From positions 124,001 to 188,000 of the forward strand of contig JAGKQI010000066.1 in assembly GCA_018806915.1 (NCBI GenBank): 64,000 bases of DNA, written 5' to 3'. The notes below the pieces were generated by a model that did not search any database, had not been told where the DNA came from, and was given only the letters and a program-made list of their open reading frames with translations. Every line of letters starts with the position of its first letter. The first letter of the stretch is position 1. Below, in pieces: positions 28,399 to 38,648 of the stretch. This stretch comes from Phytophthora colocasiae. Lineage: Eukaryota > Oomycota > Peronosporomycetes > Peronosporales > Peronosporaceae. A program made the translations under genes and the position numbers.

Positions 28399-31338
28399 TT
28401 ACGGAGAAGCGGCCCCAGCGGGAGGAGGATTGAACTTGCCGATGAGGCGGGGGATCCTAGTAGCGGGGTGGTTGACCGGGTCTTGCCGATACTGGTTACG
28501 CCACGGATCCGCCTCGTCACACTCCTCCAGAGCCTCGATCAGGTTCGCCGGCTCTGGGACGTTCGCGTTGGGATCCGCCCGGTTGGCACGCCGAGAGACC
28601 ACGCCGGGATACCAACGAACCGCATCCACTGCCGGAATGGGGAGGTGAAGGAAGAACGGATCCAACAGGATGTCGAGATCGAACCACTGGTCGCGCATCA
28701 TGGCGGGGAAGGAGGCGAGGAATTGGCGCCAAGCAGACCCAGCCCGACTCCGCCTGGCCTTGCGAGCGACGTAATACCGCTGCAGTTCGAGATCCGCATC
28801 TTGCATGGCAGAGGTGATCTCGAGGTTATGGGTGGACTCCCAAAACGCCTGACGGTGCCGTTCCTCCAGGACGCGATAGGTGGCGGCCACGGCCGCGAGG
28901 GGTGTTCCCTCCCTCTCATGCAAATTGAGGTCGAACGTGAGGGGACCCGGGTTCGCGTAGTCGTTCCACGGCTCCAGGGCCAGCAGATAGAGTACGTTCA
29001 CGCCCGTGATCAACTCGTTGAGATAGCCGGTGCCGGGGGTCGGTGCGAGTCCAGCCTGCACCCGAGAGGGGAACAGCCAACCCGAAGGGATCAACAACCG
29101 TTTGCCCAAAGAATTGGCAATCAGACCCACGATCGAATACTGCCCGATCACCTGCGGATCCCACGGTTCGACGGCCGCGGCCGCGAAGGTACGCAGCCGA
29201 TCGTACCCTGGGATGAAAGAGGCGACCGGGAATAGAGGGGGTTGGAGCCCGAGGGGCGGAGAACCGCCGAGAGGGGGTGACGGCGGTGCCGTGGAACCCG
29301 GAGGTGATCCCGGAGACGGTGGGCCTGATCCATCTGAAGATGGGCTTGAGCCGTCCGGAGGCCCCGATCCACTAGCGCCAGAAGATCGGCTTCTCGGAAC
29401 CTGACCGGACTCGCGCCGGTGCGACGAAATAGATCGTTGGCGACCCATGCGTAGAGCATCGTCCTCCTCAGAGTCCTCCGCCTCATTGGAATGTTCCGAC
29501 TCAGCCTCAGGACTAGTTCCATTGCCGGGTTCCGGACTCTCGTCCTCTTCGGACGGCGATGAGAATGGGTGGTTGGGATCGTAGTCGGAATCTCCTTCCT
29601 CTTCGTCCTGCGAGTCACCATTGGTTGGGACTGATCCGGGCTGATCAGCCGGTACCGGGGTCTGATCAGGGGCTGGAGTATCGGTTTCCTCCTCTCCGGC
29701 CTGCCCGGAAGCTTGATCCGCCAACAGATCCAGCGGGCTCGCCGTTTATCCTGCTGGGGCTGGAACGGCCGCTGGCTGGGCGGGCTGGGCTGACCCGGCG
29801 GCTCCGGTAGCAGTGGTTCCTTGATCACGGGGGGCTGAGGAGCTCCGAGCCGGACGCTTGCGTGAAGAAGGAGGGACGGCGGGGGAAGCGGAGGCGCTCC
29901 GAGATCTTTTGGTAGCGCGAGCCGCCCGTCGGTCCGCGATCCACGAGGACAACCGAGCAGAGGAATCCTCGGCGTGATGCAGCTGTTGTTCAGCTTCAGC
30001 ATAATCGGCGTCCAGCTCCTGGTGGGCCTGTCGGAGCTCTGAGTTCTGCTGATGGAGTTGGTTGAGCTCCTGTGTAGCCGCGTCCCGGGCAGAACGAGCC
30101 ACGTCAAGGTCCGCGAGGGCCGACAAGCGATCTTGGGAGGCGGCGTCCAGGTCGACCTGGATCCGATCTCGATCCGCCGTGACTCGATCGAAATCTTGCC
30201 CCACTTGATCCCGGTCGAGGTGAGCCTGGTCTCGGTCCGCGATGGCCTGATCTCGCTCGACGACCGCGGCACGATGCTTGACGGAGAGCTGGTCCCGGTC
30301 GCACTGGATTATTTCCAGATTTCCCATGGCGTCCGCTAGATCTTGCTCCAGACTGGAGATAGCGGCGGCGTCAGTAGCCGCGTCCGGAGGTGGAACGCGT
30401 GGATCCGATCCAGGCACATCCTCCAGGGCGAGGTGTGCCCGGGCCAGCTCAGCCTTACGGTCCTCCGCTTCACGTTCCAGATACGCAATCTCGGCTCGTG
30501 CGGTGAGCAATTCATTTTGGGCCCTGGTCAGCTCCAACCTCAAGTGAGCTTCTCCAGTGGAGACGTGAGCCTGGCCGCCAGGCGTGGCCGTAACAGCCTG
30601 CTGACCTGGGCGCGAATCATCCCTCTGCCGGCGATCAAGGCTATGTTGAGCGAGGATGAGGTCGTAGCGCACGGCGGCGAGTTCCCGGTCACGATCCCGG
30701 AGCCTGTCCCGGAGTTCGATCTCGGCTTCTCCGGCCTCGCGTAGTTCCGCCAGTCGGGAGTCGAGATCCTCGAGCGCGAAATCTAGCTGCGCCTGGATCC
30801 GGGCCATTCGTTGCCCGAAATCTCGTCGCTCGGGGTCATGCTGGGTTTGCTGGGCTTGCAAAGCGACGATCGCGTCCCCACTGATGGTATCTCCGGCCCC
30901 CGACCGCAGACGAACGATTTCGGCGTTCAGACGCAGAATCTCCTCTGCCTGATCGTCCCGAAAGCGCTCCATATCCTCCAAGTCGGACCGCAACCGGCGT
31001 ACGGTTTCATCCAGGTGGTCTCGATCACGACCCAGGGTCTCACGCATCCGTTGGCTGTGGGCCAGTCTTGCTCGCAAGGTGACCAGTTCAGGGTTCGCAC
31101 CGGGGTGGAGAAACGTGAAGCGGTGGATTGAGCGGAGTGGAAGGAGGCGAAGAAGGCAGATCGGACATCGTGGAAGGTCAATGGTGCTTGAACGGCTTGT
31201 GTTCCAGGTGGCAAATGTGGAAATAAGCCCGAAGTGAGCTGCGGCAGCCCAACTTACGTACTGGGGGCGGATGTAAGCGGACGAAGATCTTTCCCGGAGA
31301 GGCGATATCAGCCACGAAGCCGAAGAGAGCCAGAACAA
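28399..31338 (-). CDS. antisense accessory protein of the A/B family: coiled coil plus C-terminal domain
   Basis: Two minus-strand frames (31338-29746, 530 codons; 29724-28399, 441 codons) lie in the same frame, divided by one TAA at 29746-29748. Read together they span about 970 codons. The first 85 residues overlap the 3' LTR and may be untranslated. Residues 85-475 are heptad-rich, with repeated DRDR/DLD motifs (QAIADRDQAHLDRDQVGQDF), typical of a long coiled coil. Then come a basic Ser/Arg/Pro segment, an acidic segment (DSQDEEEGDSDYDPNHPF) and a folded C-terminal domain (LLALEPWNDYANPGPLTFDL to FDLDILLDPFFLHLPIP). No known family. It lies between pol and the 3' LTR, opposite to pol. Antisense extra ORFs in this place are known in some plant Ty3 elements. 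Confidence 0.65.
31261..31271 (+). other. polypurine tract of copy B
   Basis: CTGGGGGCGGA directly precedes the TGT that opens the 3' LTR. Purine-rich tracts in this place prime plus-strand synthesis in LTR elements. Confidence 0.5.
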
Positions 31339-32585
31339 GCGACAGGGGGGACCTGTGATGCCCAGATCTGAGTCGAATCAGACGAGGGTACGATGGGTCC
31401 CGCCGAGGAACTGGCGGCGGAGACACCTGCGGAGGGTCAAGTGGAGCGGTGTTCGTTGGTGATCCGAGTTCTGCCGGAAGAAGAATGGGTAGATCAAGGG
31501 TGCCCTTGCGATCGGCAATGGTGGGGTCCCAAGTGAGCACGGTCTTGGCTCACGGTTCACCCCGGCACCCTGGAGCCTTCTAACAACCTGATCCTGATTC
31601 TCCGGGCGGCGACGAAGCGGGATCACGTAGCGATCCTCTCCCGTTTAAGTACAAGATCAGCTCCGGATCAAGCTCAGCCCCAGGCCCGATGCAGACTCTT
31701 CTGGTAACCTGATCCTGATTCTCCGAACGACTACCAAGCGGTATCTGGCAGCGATCAAGTCCCCGACTAAGTACGAGATCAAGTCCTGATTAAGTACGAC
31801 ATCAAGGCTCGGCTAAGTGCGAGATCAAGCTTCGGTTAAATACGAAATCGGCTCACGATCAGGGTTAGGGGAGCCAAGCTAGGGATCAGCCATGTAGCCA
31901 GTGTCATGTGATCGTAGGATAGTAAATCAGGATGGGACCAGTAGGCATAGGAATAACCATAAACAGACTCGAATTTGCCCTGAACCACTCAAGTGTCTTC
32001 GCTGTGCCTGGAACCGGGAACTACATTGGCCCTACAAGCGTCAAGAAGGTAAGGATACGTGACCTAGTGTAGCGGTTAAGTCTGGATAATATATTGGCCA
32101 GCTTTGCCCTATCTAGTGAACTATCCTTTAAGTGCACACATCGGATCGGAAGGAATTGGTTGTTTAGCCTAAAGTCCCGTCGAATCTCGCCCCCTCAAGA
32201 CCCCCGCTATCGGAAGCGGAAAACAACGGAAAGGAAGGGACTGAATCCCGAACATTGGACTATTGGAAGACCGGGATCAAGAACCAGGCACCCGGATCAA
32301 GGCTCGAGAGTTCGCCTACGACCGGGATCGAGTGCCCAGAGGTGGATTGAAGAACCTCCACGCCACCTCAAACCCCTGCGTCACCCAAGACTTTCTTCCG
32401 ACCTACAAGACACCTTCAGAAGTCACCTGGAAGAGCGTAACCCGCCTACCGACGGGTACACAAGGTGAAACTACACACAGCTAGATCACGGATCATCGGG
32501 GGGCCCCCTCCGTTAGTCGGTGTCTGGGCGCAAGTGGTGATCGAGACCTGCTTTAACAAGATTTTGGCAGATCCGCTCCACCACA
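31272..32585 (+). repeat. 3' LTR of copy B
   Basis: 1314 bp, starting TGTAAGCGGACG and ending CACCACA, aligned with 18837-20198. It differs by a 4-bp loss at its start, two fewer 23-bp units (31754-31850) and scattered changes, so the insertion is not recent. Confidence 0.9.
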
Positions 32586-32782
32586 ATAACACACGCCCAC
32601 CTTGCTGTGCGACTCTGGTATCACTCCAGTGGGCGCACTTCCAGGTTCACTGTACGCCCCTGCACCGCGGTAAAAGTTGCACCGACTTCACGACAGGGGT
32701 TATTTCCTGGGCTTTTCGTCGACAGACAATTGTTGCTTAATCTACTGTAAAAACAGAATAGATTGCAGTTTGTAAAGCGGGC

Positions 32783-33061
32783 ATGGAAGGCACAATGCTA
32801 ATGTTCACTTTGGAAGAGGTGTTGCCTGACATGAAGAGGAAGATTTCCCTCGATGTGGACAATCAATCGTCGTACGTGATGGCGGCGAACCCTACGTTTG
32901 GACGTCGGAGATGTCATATTGAGCTGAAAAGGCATTACGTGGGTGAGCAAGTTCGGAAGAACGAGCTTTACATGCTCAAGGCAAAGTCTACCGGGAACTC
33001 GCCAGTGAAGTTGTCGAAACCAAGGTTCGAATGTTGTCGGTTCAGATTGGCGTGCGCATAA
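32783..33061 (+). pseudogene. Copia RNase H C-terminal relic
   Basis: A 92-codon frame containing SSYVMAANPTFGRRRCHIEL then KRHYVGEQVRKNELYML. The spacing and residues (xANPxFxxRxxHIELxxHYVxEQVxKxEL) match the end of Copia RNase H, where the family usually reads RTKHIEL..HFVRE. The rest of the element is absent. It belongs to neither Copia-1 nor Copia-2 by eye. Confidence 0.5.
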
Positions 33062-33815
33062 GACCATCAAGATCGGCGTGAGTGTCTTGCTTGCTATGCT
33101 AGCAAGTCAAGGGATGAATGTTAGAAAATTCAGTAACTACTTTACTCAGGACAACAAGGAAGACACAGTAGCGTTGTCCAGCAGGGTTTGCATGTGTAGG
33201 ACAGTAGTGGGGATTTCATTCCTCAGTTGGTAGACTGAGGAGAAGAAAATGTTGGTTTTGAGTAAGTTGAGCTTGACATTATAGATTCTAGCAAAAGCTG
33301 TGTCGAAAAAACGTAGCTCCCATCAGGTAGTTTTAAGGCCTAGTGATGGCAACAAGATTCGTTGTTTTTTTTTTTCTTAAAAGGCATCATATTGGAATCA
33401 AGTCAACACCAATAGGATTCGAGCCTTAAGTTACGACCAAAGAGCCCCATCTTAGAGCCGACTGAAGTTAAATCTCTCTTTGCGACATACCGGTAGAAGA
33501 TTTACGTCGTCTTTTCAATATAGGCCTGTCGCTTTTAAGATAGAACCCTGTATGAAACGTATCGGTGGAGAGGCTCTAAGCGTTTGCAATTATGACTGTT
33601 GCGCTACATGTCGGTAGTTGACTCTAATAAGTGTTGCGTAGTGAGAGTGGGTTGATTTATCTACGTGCATTTTGTTTCCATTCAGTTCATTGTAACCGTG
33701 TTACGTACGCCTAATAAAGTAGTGATAATTATAATATGTTGATATTGACGCAATCAAATTGTGTCAATTGTATGTCATTCTCAATAAGTGGGAAATTGCA
33801 ATAATTATATTGCGA
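33062..33815. other. non-coding spacer
   Basis: No coding frame of interest. AT-rich with a run of 13 T (about 33364-33376). Possibly the tail of the relic Copia element to its left. Nothing else is recognised. Confidence 0.4.
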
Positions 33816-33820
33816 AACAG

Positions 33821-34069
33821 TGTTGGACCGGTGCACCGTCTCATGCACGGTTCACTGGAACGGTTCAACGGAACCGCTCTCCTATTGGCTAAAGAAGAGG
33901 AACCTTACTTGGGTGGTCGGCGTGTGAGGACACTCGGCTAAGTTCGAGCGACAATAAGGACACAACAAGGTGGAGCTACTAGGAGGACAGGACGAGTAGA
34001 ACAGGTTTTACTAACTTTAATCTACTCACTTCGGCATTTGCCACCAACACCACAAGCTCAATACCAACA
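33821..34069 (+). repeat. 5' LTR of Copia-1
   Basis: 249 bp, TGTTGGACCGG to ATACCAACA. It matches 37586-37832 except for a GT dinucleotide missing in the 3' copy and a few substitutions. Confidence 0.9.
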
Positions 34070-34081
34070 GGTTAACAGCCG
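34070..34081 (+). other. degenerate primer-binding site of Copia-1
   Basis: GGTTAACAGCCG directly follows the LTR. Copia-2 has GGTTATGAGCCC at the same place, complementary to the anticodon arm of initiator tRNA-Met. Here TG has become AC, so both the complement of the CAU anticodon and the gag start codon are lost. Confidence 0.55.
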
Positions 34082-35033
34082 CAACACGCTCAACCGTTCC
34101 AAGAACGCTTCAAGAGATGACGACCAAGCGCGCCAAGTCCTCCTGGGTAGTGGAAACTACTTCCACTGGGAGTACAACATGAGAATGACGCTCGCCAGGA
34201 AGGGGCTGCTCGCTCATGTTCAAGTCGTCAAGCCAGAGAACGAGATCACAGAAGCGTGGCTGATGAACGACGCCAAGGCACTGGCTATCATCGCGCAGGG
34301 CGTCGAGCTGCAGCACCAGACGAAGATCCGTTCCGCTGTCCGTGCGATGGACGCTTGGAACACTCTTCGGGAGTACTACACCCGTACCACGCTGCACAAC
34401 CGTGTCGCGATGACACTGCGCCTGCACGAGTTCAAGATGGAGGAAGGAACGGTTATGTCGAAGCATCTGGACGCATTCGACGAGCTGGTGGTGGGTCTCC
34501 AGACGTTGGGGGAACCGGTGGACGAGGCGCGGCAGCTAGTGGTGCTGCTCAGCAGCCTTCCACCTGAGTACGAGCTGATCGCGTCGATCGTGGAGAACAC
34601 GAAGGATATCACGCTGATCGAGTTCAAGGAGAAGTTGCTCAAGGAATACGAGCGACTACAGAAGAAGGAAACCACGGAGAAAGCGTTCCGGGTGAACGGT
34701 AACGCAGAACGGTTCAAGGGAGGCCGAGGGAACGGTCGCAAGGGTAACGGTTCAAGACATAACGGTAACGGTTTTAAGGGCAAGTGTTTCAGGTGTGACC
34801 AAGTCGGGCACATGAAGCGGGACTGTCCGAGGAAGAACGGTGACACGGATGACGAAGTGTTTGCCGTGGGCGAGGAACGCCTCGCCGGGTGGCTAATTGA
34901 CAGTGGTGCGACATCGCACATGACGCCACATCGTGGAGACCTATTCGACTTCGAAGGAACGGTCTCGGGGATCGAGGTAACGATTGCAGACGGGAAGAAA
35001 CTACGTGTTGCAGGAAAGGAACGGTCAAGCTGA
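34082..35033 (+). pseudogene. Copia-1 Gag and protease start
   Basis: No ATG is present at the expected start; the first Met in frame is in NYFHWEYNMRMTLARKGLL. The body is a Copia-type Gag (UBN2-like): AWLMNDAKALAIIAQGVELQ, MDAWNTLREYYTRTT, DEARQLVVLLSSLPPEYELI. A Gly/Asn/Arg-rich stretch leads to the zinc knuckle CFRCDQVGHMKRDC and to the protease motif WLIDSGATSHMT. The frame ends at a frameshift near 35030, within the protease. Confidence 0.75.
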
Positions 35034-35038
35034 CGGGT

Positions 35039-36213
35039 ATGAACGGTAAGCGCATCAAGATGATGGAGGTGCTTTACATCCCGGGACTCGACAGACGGTT
35101 GCTGTCGGTGGGGAAGCTTGCGGAGAACGGTTTAACCGTGGAGTTCCAGCGTTCCTCGTGTATTATTTGGGGAAAGACTTGCGCGATTGCTTCAGGAAAG
35201 AAGGTCGGCAAGGCGTACTGGTTAGACTGTGAGCAGGAAGAGGCGTGCTTCGTGGAGTATGCCGGGGTTCATAGTCAGTGGGAGCTATGGCACGCTCGCA
35301 TGGGACACTCCAGTGAGAACGCTATGGTCAAGACGCAGCGTTCTACGAACGGTATGCCACGTGTGAACCGTTCCGTCAAAACTTTATGCGGTAGTTGCAT
35401 GAAGGGGACACATTCGGTTGAACCGTTCCCGGTACGGTCAACGACGAAGACTTCACGTGTGTTGAGCTGGTCCACACGGACGTGATGGGGCCTATGAGGA
35501 CGCTCTCGAAAGGTGGTGCAAGGTACATTCTGACCTTTGTGGACGATTTCTCGAGGTGTGTTGCTGTGTACTTCATGAAGAAAAAGAGCGAGGTAGCCAG
35601 CAAGCTGAAGGAGTTCAAGGCGTTCTATGAGAATCAATGGGGGGAACGCTTGAAGTGTCTGCGCTCGGACAATGGAACGGAGTTCGTGAACAAGACGGTT
35701 GCAGAACTGTGCCGCCGGAACGGTGTCATGCATCAACGTACCGTTCCATACAGTCCACAGCAGAACGGTGTTGCGGAACGCATGAACCGTACCATCATGG
35801 AGAAAGCTCGAAGCATGCTATACTACAAGGGTGTATCGACTGAGTGGTGGGCAGAGGCGGTGAGTACGGCAGTGTACTTGATTAACCGTTCCGCCAACAG
35901 CGTACACACGGATGTGACTCCATACGAGCTGGGTTTCAAGGTGAAACCGCAGATGGAACACTTGCGAGTGTTCGGGTCCCAGGGGTACGCTCATGTCGAG
36001 GACGCAAAGCGTACGAAGCTCGAACCCAAGAGCTTCAGGTGTATGTTCCTCGGATATGCTGAGAACGCTAAGGGATATCGTGTCTACGACCTGGATGCAT
36101 TGAAGGTCAAGGTGTCACGGTCGGTGAAGCTGGACGAGCGTGAAGTGGGAGGAATATATGAGTCACCCTCGTTACAGCCCCACGGAACGGTTATTAATTT
36201 GACCAAGGACTAG
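35039..36213 (+). pseudogene. Copia-1 protease end, GAG-pre-integrase and integrase
   Basis: The first frame (35039-35485) has MEVLYIPGLDRRLLSVGKLA, then LWHARMGHSSENAM and CGSCMKGTHS, the zinc-binding pre-integrase region. After a frameshift near 35460 the integrase core continues (35482-36213): FVDDFSRCVAVYFMKKKSE with Asp, RSDNGTEFVNK with Asp, and PYSPQQNGVAERMNRTIM with Glu. The catalytic triad is present. The frame ends with the TAG at 36211-36213. Confidence 0.8.
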
Positions 36214-37572
36214 GATGATGGAACGGTACCAACAAGCGTGGAACGCCAGCATACTCCGGATGTACCAATGGAGGAGACTGAAGAAACCGTTCCAGACATT
36301 GAGATGAATGAGGCAGAGCATGAACCAGACATGGAAGCGCTGGAGTTACAGTTGCCAGGCCGTCCGGGGTCAACAGAACGAGAAATAGAAGCGTACCGTT
36401 CGCAGCCTCAAGCGTTCCGTGAGGAGCGTCTGGTATTGTAACCAGAAGTGGAACGGTCCCGACGACCTCGGGAGCCGGTGTTCCTGCTGGAGAACGGTTC
36501 GGATGGAGGTGATTACGTACAGTCCGAAGGAAGTGACGGTCCACCATCCCCTAAGCGTGCTCAAATCGGTGAGGAAGGACTGATTGCTGAAGCTGTTATG
36601 GCGTACGTGGCGAATATTGTCGACGCGGCGGATGTGCCGACGTCGTACGCGGAAGCAATGGCCAGTCCAGAAGCAGCGAAGTGGCGAAGTGCCATGGAGG
36701 CAGAGTTACGGTCCCACGAGAAGAACGCTACATGGACATTGGTTCCACGTGAAGAAGGGAAGCGTACCATTGGTTGTCGCTGGGTGTTCGCCAAGAAGCG
36801 TGATGAGAACGGTTGCGTTATCCGTTACAAGGCACGGTTGGTTGCGAAGGGTTTCAAACAGAAGTATGGTGTCGACTTCTTTGAGACATACTCACCTGTG
36901 GCGAACATGAACTCAATCCGAGTAGTTCTAGCAGTGTGCGTTGCGTTGGAGTACATCATGGAACAGTTGGACGCGGACACAGCGTTCCTGAACAGTGTCT
37001 TGATGGACCGTGTCTACATGGAGATGCCGGACGGTACTACGGGTGATGACGATCTAGTGTGTTTGCTGGGGAAGGCCATCTACGGTTTGAAGCAAGCTGC
37101 AATGGCATGGAACAAGACGATCCACCGCGTGTTTCTGAGGAATGGCTTCAAGAGCTGTGGAGCAGACCAGTGTGTCTATGTGAAGCGTTCCAGGAACGGT
37201 TATGTGTACGTGTGCCTGTACGTCGACGATATGATAATTGCTGCCAAGACTGCCGGTGAAATTCAGGAGGTACTTTGGATGCGTGCGATGCTAAAAGACA
37301 TGGGGCACGAGCAGGAGAACGCTACGCAGATTTGGGAAGACAACCAAGGAGCAATTGCACTAGCTAAGAACGCTGGATACAACTCAAGGACGAAGCATGT
37401 GGACATCAAGCATCACTTCACGAGGGAGAACGTGGAGAACGGAACGGTTCAGGTCGACTATATTGACACGAAGCAGCAGCTGGCTGACTTGCTGACGAAG
37501 GCACTTGGAACCAAGACACTGAAGTATCTGCGTGAGGCAAGCGGCATCAACGGCAAGGCTACCGTGCATTAG
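36214..37572 (+). pseudogene. Copia-1 RT with deleted RNase H
   Basis: In the same frame as the integrase beyond two nonsense codons. RT has WRSAMEAELRSHEKNATWTL, RWVFAKKRDENGCVIRYKAR, QLDADTAFLNSVL and the catalytic CLYVDDMIIAAK. After TAGEIQEVL it jumps to WMRAMLKDMGHEQ and IWEDNQGAIALAKN, near the end of RNase H. Compared with Copia-2, about 190 residues are missing, including the SDADWAG and STEAEY motifs. The junction preserves frame. The C-terminus (LADLLTKALGTKTLKYLREA) is normal. Confidence 0.8.
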
Positions 37573-37585
37573 CGGTGAGTGGGAG

Positions 37586-37832
37586 TGTTGGACCGGTGCA
37601 CCGTCTCATGCACGGTTCACTGGAACGGTTCAACGAAACCGCTCTCCTATTGGCTAAAGAAGAGGAACCTTACTTGGGTGGTCGGCGTGAGGACACTCGG
37701 CTAAGTTCGAGCGACAATAAGGACACAACAAGGTGGAGCTACTAGGAGGACAGGACGAGTAGAACAGGTTTTACTAACTTTAATCTACTCACTTCGGCAT
37801 TTGCCACCAACACCACAAGCTCAATACCAACA
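37586..37832 (+). repeat. 3' LTR of Copia-1
   Basis: 247 bp, TGTTGGACCGG to ATACCAACA, preceded by the purine-rich GAGTGGGAG and followed by the AACAG duplication. Confidence 0.9.
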
Positions 37833-37837
37833 AACAG

Positions 37838-38648
37838 TTTGTGTCGGCAAAGACCACGACCGTGCAATTCCTCTACGAAGCCCTTTGCTCCTAACCACGA
37901 CTTGGGCGTTGAAACTCAAGACAGTATACGCGTCATAAGTTATTCAGTGATTCGACGGAAGAAACAACGGCTCGGTGTCGCCTGCTAATAAAAGGTTAAA
38001 CGGACAGTCTTGCATGTCACCGAGGTGCTTCCTTCTCGTGAAGAAAAATGTTTGCATCTGCACTGAGAAAGGAGCAAGTTGGTAACGAGACAAACAGGAG
38101 GTTGCAGTCCAGATGAGCGCTACAGCCCAGCAGTTTGTTCCCTACTGGAGACTTCTCCAGTGGAGAGTACTGGAGACTTCTCCAGTGGAGAGTACTGGAG
38201 TCTCCGGTAGAGAGCTGAGCTGTTGCATATACCAAAGAAGTCGAGGTGCTCTTTCGGTGCATAGCACGTCTAGTTTTCCTGAATTCTGCCTCAATAAATA
38301 GTACTATACAAGCGATGTCACTACATACAACCAGCAACTGAAACAAAATTAGCCAATGACTTTTAGAGCGAGTGCCGAACTCGCACTTTGCAGGCCAGCA
38401 GGTCGCTGAGCCAACGGCATCTTCCGACCGATATGCCACCTATAGAGCTCCTTGTGCAGCCTTTAGAGGCAAGTGGGACCTGATGGCAGTTTTTCCGCGT
38501 AAGCGTCCCCCGGAGGAATCTCATCTCGTCGTGACTTCTCCTTCACTCTGTCCCCCCTACGAGCACAAAATTCATCCAGATTTTGTCCTGATTAAACCAG
38601 TCAAAAGGACAGCAAATACAGGTCCGCAACACCACGTAAGACTCCCCC
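37838..38648. other. upstream region of paralogue 1
   Basis: No coding frame supported. It contains a 25-bp tandem repeat and, about 78 bases before the ATG at 38649, TTCATCCAGATTTTGTCC, which loosely resembles an oomycete initiator plus flanking element (TCATTYY followed by ATTTTNYY). The resemblance is partial. Confidence 0.35.
38143..38214. repeat. 25-bp tandem repeat upstream of paralogue 1
   Basis: TACTGGAGACTTCTCCAGTG followed by GAGAG, two exact units (38143-38167, 38168-38192) and a third degenerate one. Each unit contains the inverted repeat CTGGAGA..TCTCCAG, so it can also fold. Confidence 0.8.

Larger units (their letters stand above)
18837..32585 (+). mobile_element. dual-RNase H Ty3/Gypsy element, copy B (full length)
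   Basis: About 13.7 kb, bounded by LTRs of 1362 and 1314 bp with TGTGGTG...CACCACA ends and flanked by ATAA on both sides (18833-18836, 32586-32589), a 4-bp target duplication. Order: LTR, primer site, Gag, protease, RT, RNase H pair, integrase, chromodomain, an antisense coiled-coil ORF, purine tract, LTR. It is unusually long for Ty3/Gypsy because of the Gag extension, the linker before RT and the antisense ORF. The coding region is dead: several frameshifts, nonsense codons and two internal deletions. Dual-RNase H Ty3 elements are known in plants (Tat lineage), and I believe also in oomycetes. Confidence 0.9.
33821..37832 (+). mobile_element. Ty1/Copia retrotransposon Copia-1, defective
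   Basis: 4012 bp with LTRs of 249 and 247 bp (TGTTGG...CCAACA ends) and a 5-bp duplication AACAG on both sides (33816-33820, 37833-37837). Order: LTR, gag, protease, integrase, RT, RNase H remnant, LTR, the Copia order. The coding part has two frameshifts (near 35030 and 35460), two nonsense codons (36211-36213 TAG, 36439-36441 TAA) and an in-frame deletion removing the end of RT and most of RNase H. The words AACGGT and ACCGTT recur throughout on both strands. Confidence 0.9.

Noticed and set aside
30104..30744. Plus-strand frames over the coiled-coil ORF of copy B
   Set aside because: Reverse-strand shadows of a heptad-rich coding sequence; arginine and serine runs reflect the complementary codons of Asp/Ala/Leu.
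38017..38439. 140-codon minus-strand frame upstream of paralogue 1, with a hydrophobic stretch
   Set aside because: It crosses the 25-bp tandem repeat, has no known motif and no comparable frame upstream of the other paralogues.
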